Below are positions 6,701-8,244 of a stretch of DNA of 8,244 bases, piece after piece. How positions within the stretch are numbered: position 1 is the stretch's first letter; the number at the start of each line of letters is the position of its first letter. The translations under genes and the position numbers were made by a program. Under the pieces are notes generated by a model that saw only the letters and a list, made by a program, of their open reading frames with translations, made no database searches and was not told the DNA's origin. The DNA is from Bacteroidaceae bacterium (lineage in GTDB: Bacteria; Bacteroidota; Bacteroidia; Bacteroidales; Bacteroidaceae), in the NCBI GenBank assembly GCA_016302435.1, contig JAEDNQ010000103.1, positions 1 through 8,244 of the forward strand, in the 5' to 3' direction.

Positions 6701-8212
6701 CTCATCTTCGACTTGAAGAACATCAACCCTTCAGCCAAGATCAGCGTCAAGCTCGTAGCCGAAAGCGGAGTGGGAACCATCGCTGCAGGTGTCGCCAAGG
6801 CCAAAGCAGACCTCATCGTCATAAGCGGCGCAGAGGGCGGCACTGGAGCATCTCCTGCAAGCAGCATGCGCTACGCTGGCATATCACCAGAGATAGGTTT
6901 GAGCGAGACACAGCAGACCCTCGTGCTCAACGGTCTCCGCGGACAAGTACGCCTGCAAACCGACGGACAGATAAAGACTGGACGCGACATCATCAACATG
7001 GCTCTTCTCGGAGCTGACGAGTTTGGCTTCGGCACCACTGTGCTCATCGTCCTCGGATGTGTCATGATGCGCAAGTGCCATGCCAACACCTGTCCAGTGG
7101 GCGTAGCGACACAAGACCCAGTGCTCCGCGAGAGATTCAGAGGCCACTACGAGTATGTCGTCAACTACTTCACCTTCCTCGCACAGGAAGTGCGCGAGTA
7201 TCTGGCAGAGATGGGCTTCACACGATTTGAAGACATTGTAGGCCGAACAGACCTCATCGTGACAAAGAAGTCTGCACCAGAAACAAAGGGAGCACTGCTC
7301 GACTTCTCACGCATGCTCCACAAGGTTGAAAACGGTTCTGCCATCCACGCTATCGAAGGCCACGAGAATCCAGTGGAGGCAGCTAAAGACCATGCCATCA
7401 TAGATGCAGCCAAGGAGGCCATCGAAAATAAGAAAGACATCTCGCTCGAATACACCATATCAAATACAGACCGCTCTGTAGGCACCATGCTGGCAGGAAC
7501 ACTGGCAAAGAAATATGGCGAGGCAGGACTGCCAGACGACACCATCAACATCAAGTTCATCGGTTCGGCAGGACAGAGCTTCGGAGCTTTCCTTACTAAG
7601 GGCATCAGCTTCAAACTTGAAGGCGAAGCTAACGACTACCTCGGCAAGGGTCTCTCAGGAGGACGCATCTGTGTCATGCCTCCTATGCGCTCAAATTTTG
7701 CAGCAGAAAACAACATCATAGCCGGCAACACCCTGCTCTACGGAGCCACATCGGGAGAAGTGTACATCAACGGACGTGTAGGCGAACGCTTTGCAGTGCG
7801 CAACTCTGGAGCCACAGCCGTCGTTGAAGGAGCTGGCGACCACGCTTGCGAATACATGACAGGCGGACGCGTAGTCATCCTCGGCGAGACAGGACGCAAC
7901 TTTGCTGCAGGTATGAGCGGCGGCGTGGCATACGTATGGGACAAGAACCACAACTTCGACTATTTCTGCAACATGGAGATGGTAGAACTCTCGCTCATTG
8001 AGGACTCAAGCAGCCGCAAGGAACTGCACGAACTCATCCGTCAGCACTACCTCTACACAGGATCAAAGCTGGCTCGCACAATGCTCGACGAGTGGAACCA
8101 CTATGTCGACGAGTTCATCCAGGTAGTGCCTATTGAATACAAGCGCGTGCTTCAGGAAGAGCAGATGCGCAAGCTTCAGCAGAAGATAGCAGAGGTACAG
8201 AGAGACTATTGA
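3734..8212 (+). CDS. gltB: Glutamate synthase (NADPH-type) large subunit
   Basis: GltB makes glutamate from glutamine and 2-oxoglutarate, with electrons supplied through the GltD subunit; with glutamine synthetase it forms the main ammonium assimilation cycle. From the ATG at 3734 the protein is 1492 residues, normal for the family. Domains in order: class II glutaminase with Cys19 in HDACGVGMV exposed after an 18-residue propeptide, RHRGAEGADNKTGDGAG, and HNGEINTIRGN (oxyanion Asn240, Gly241); a central domain; the FMN-binding synthase domain from about 800 to 1200, with NTGEGGED from 890, SPPPHHDIYSIEDLAQL, GGTGASP near 1036-1041, and the 3Fe-4S cysteines 1109, 1115 and 1120 in C-x5-C-x4-C; and a C-terminal GXGXG beta-helix with glycine-spaced repeats from about 1277. 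All key residues are present. In-frame ATGs at 3722 and 3758 are possible alternatives; 3680 is excluded by the promoter position. It diverges from the purF-like gene. gltD is expected downstream (inference). Confidence 0.97.
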   Translation: MKDYKQNGMYDASYEHDACGVGMVVNIHGNKSHELVDSALKVLENMRHRGAEGADNKTGDGAGIMLQIPHEFILLQGIPVPEKGKYGTGLIFLPKEEKEQSDILSIIMEEVEREGLTLMHLRNVPTNPSCLGKDALSCEPDIKQVFVTGAKEVDSLERTLYIIRKKIEKRVSNPDFYICSLSSKNIVYKGMLSSMQVREYFCDLTHPYFTSGLALVHSRFSTNTFPSWKLAQPFRLLAHNGEINTIRGNRGWMEARESVLSSEAIPDIRSIRPIMQPGMSDSASLDNALEFFVMSGLSLPHAMSMLVPESFNDKNPISEDLKAFYEYHSILMEPWDGPAALLFSDGRFAGGMLDRNGLRPARYLITNNDMMVVASEVGVMNFNPADIKEKGRLQPGKILMIDTEQGKIYYDGELKEQLATAKPYRQWLSTNRIELHTLKSGRKVSNDVPEYDRMLRAFGFTREDIERTLMPMATNGVEPIASMGNDTPLAVLSDKPQLLFNYFRQQFAQVTNPAIDPIREELVMSLTEYIGAVGMNILTPSEGHCKMVRLPHPVLNNTQLDVLCNIRYKGFNTVKLPMVFDVNKGTSGLHQALTALCKKAEESVDEGVNYIILSDRDIDSTHAAIPSLLAVSAVHHHLISVQKRVQTALIVESGEIREVMHAALLLGYGASAINPYMVFAILNDLVKKGRLQLNYETAEKNYTKAVCKGLFKIMSKMGISTIRSYRGAKIFEAIGIGEDLLRNYFGTEISTIGGIRLEEIAKDATRMHDAGYEPKEVSDILPHIGQFSFRKDGEKHAWNPESISTLQLATRLGSYKKFKEFTSLVDNKPAPIFLRDFFDFKRNPIDIEKVEPVENIVKHFVTGAMSFGAISKEAHEALALAMNKLGARSNTGEGGEDSERFTGTYDGISLNSKTKQIASGRFGVTAEYLVNAEEIQIKVAQGAKPGEGGQLPGYKVDNIIARTRHSIPGISLISPPPHHDIYSIEDLAQLIFDLKNINPSAKISVKLVAESGVGTIAAGVAKAKADLIVISGAEGGTGASPASSMRYAGISPEIGLSETQQTLVLNGLRGQVRLQTDGQIKTGRDIINMALLGADEFGFGTTVLIVLGCVMMRKCHANTCPVGVATQDPVLRERFRGHYEYVVNYFTFLAQEVREYLAEMGFTRFEDIVGRTDLIVTKKSAPETKGALLDFSRMLHKVENGSAIHAIEGHENPVEAAKDHAIIDAAKEAIENKKDISLEYTISNTDRSVGTMLAGTLAKKYGEAGLPDDTINIKFIGSAGQSFGAFLTKGISFKLEGEANDYLGKGLSGGRICVMPPMRSNFAAENNIIAGNTLLYGATSGEVYINGRVGERFAVRNSGATAVVEGAGDHACEYMTGGRVVILGETGRNFAAGMSGGVAYVWDKNHNFDYFCNMEMVELSLIEDSSSRKELHELIRQHYLYTGSKLARTMLDEWNHYVDEFIQVVPIEYKRVLQEEQMRKLQQKIAEVQRDY

Positions 8213-8244
8213 CCACTATTTTAAAGTTATAACTAAGAAAAAAA
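8213..8244 (+). other. A-rich leader after gltB
   Basis: The last 32 nt hold no gene or terminator hairpin and end in an A-rich run (AACTAAGAAAAAAA). This resembles the A-rich sequences before start codons elsewhere in the window, so another gene, probably gltD, is likely to begin just past the edge as part of the same operon. That gene is not visible here. Confidence 0.35.

Noticed and set aside
8213..8244. Possible terminator after gltB
   Set aside because: No GC-rich inverted repeat precedes the A/T-rich run; the sequence looks more like a leader for a following gene.
1..8244. CRISPR array, defence genes, transposase gene or novel multi-gene system
   Set aside because: No regularly spaced repeats were found, and every substantial coding region is accounted for by carA, the purF-like gene and gltB.

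Overview
The window looks like chromosomal DNA from a member of the Bacteroidota, closest in feel to Prevotella/Bacteroides. Three things point there. The two visible -7 promoter elements match the Bacteroidota TAnnTTTG pattern. The start codons follow A-rich leaders with no Shine-Dalgarno sequence. The long PurF-type protein and the GltB resemble gut Bacteroidales homologues as I remember them; no database was searched.

Layout: (1) 1-1067, minus strand: carA, the glutaminase subunit of carbamoyl-phosphate synthetase, intact except for a short C-terminal tail beyond the window edge. (2) 1068-1481: a 414-nt gap holding a roughly 199-bp non-coding element (1089-1287). It has perfect 22-bp terminal inverted repeats and arms that continue to pair inward, so it looks like a MITE. 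Next to it is a C/A-rich, G-poor (minus strand) transcript segment. (3) 1482-3368, minus strand: a 628-residue PurF-family glutamine amidotransferase/phosphoribosyltransferase with several substitutions in motifs that are nearly invariant in ordinary PurF. (4) 3369-3733: an AT-rich divergent regulatory region with one promoter facing each way and several short palindromes or repeats. (5) 3734-8212, plus strand: gltB, the glutamate synthase large subunit, complete. (6) 8213-8244: an A-rich leader, probably for the next gene (gltD would be expected).

All three genes encode enzymes that hydrolyse glutamine and pass its amide nitrogen to another substrate: glutamate (GltB), carbamoyl phosphate (CarA), and a phosphoribosyl or related acceptor (PurF-like). 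The region is therefore a glutamine-nitrogen distribution locus read outward from a shared control region. The genes themselves are ordinary central metabolism. The less ordinary parts are the hairpin-forming element inside the purF-like/carA unit, the divergent PurF family member, and the matched pair of divergent promoters with a palindrome just upstream of the gltB promoter. I found no mobile-element protein gene, defence system, CRISPR array, rRNA or tRNA.
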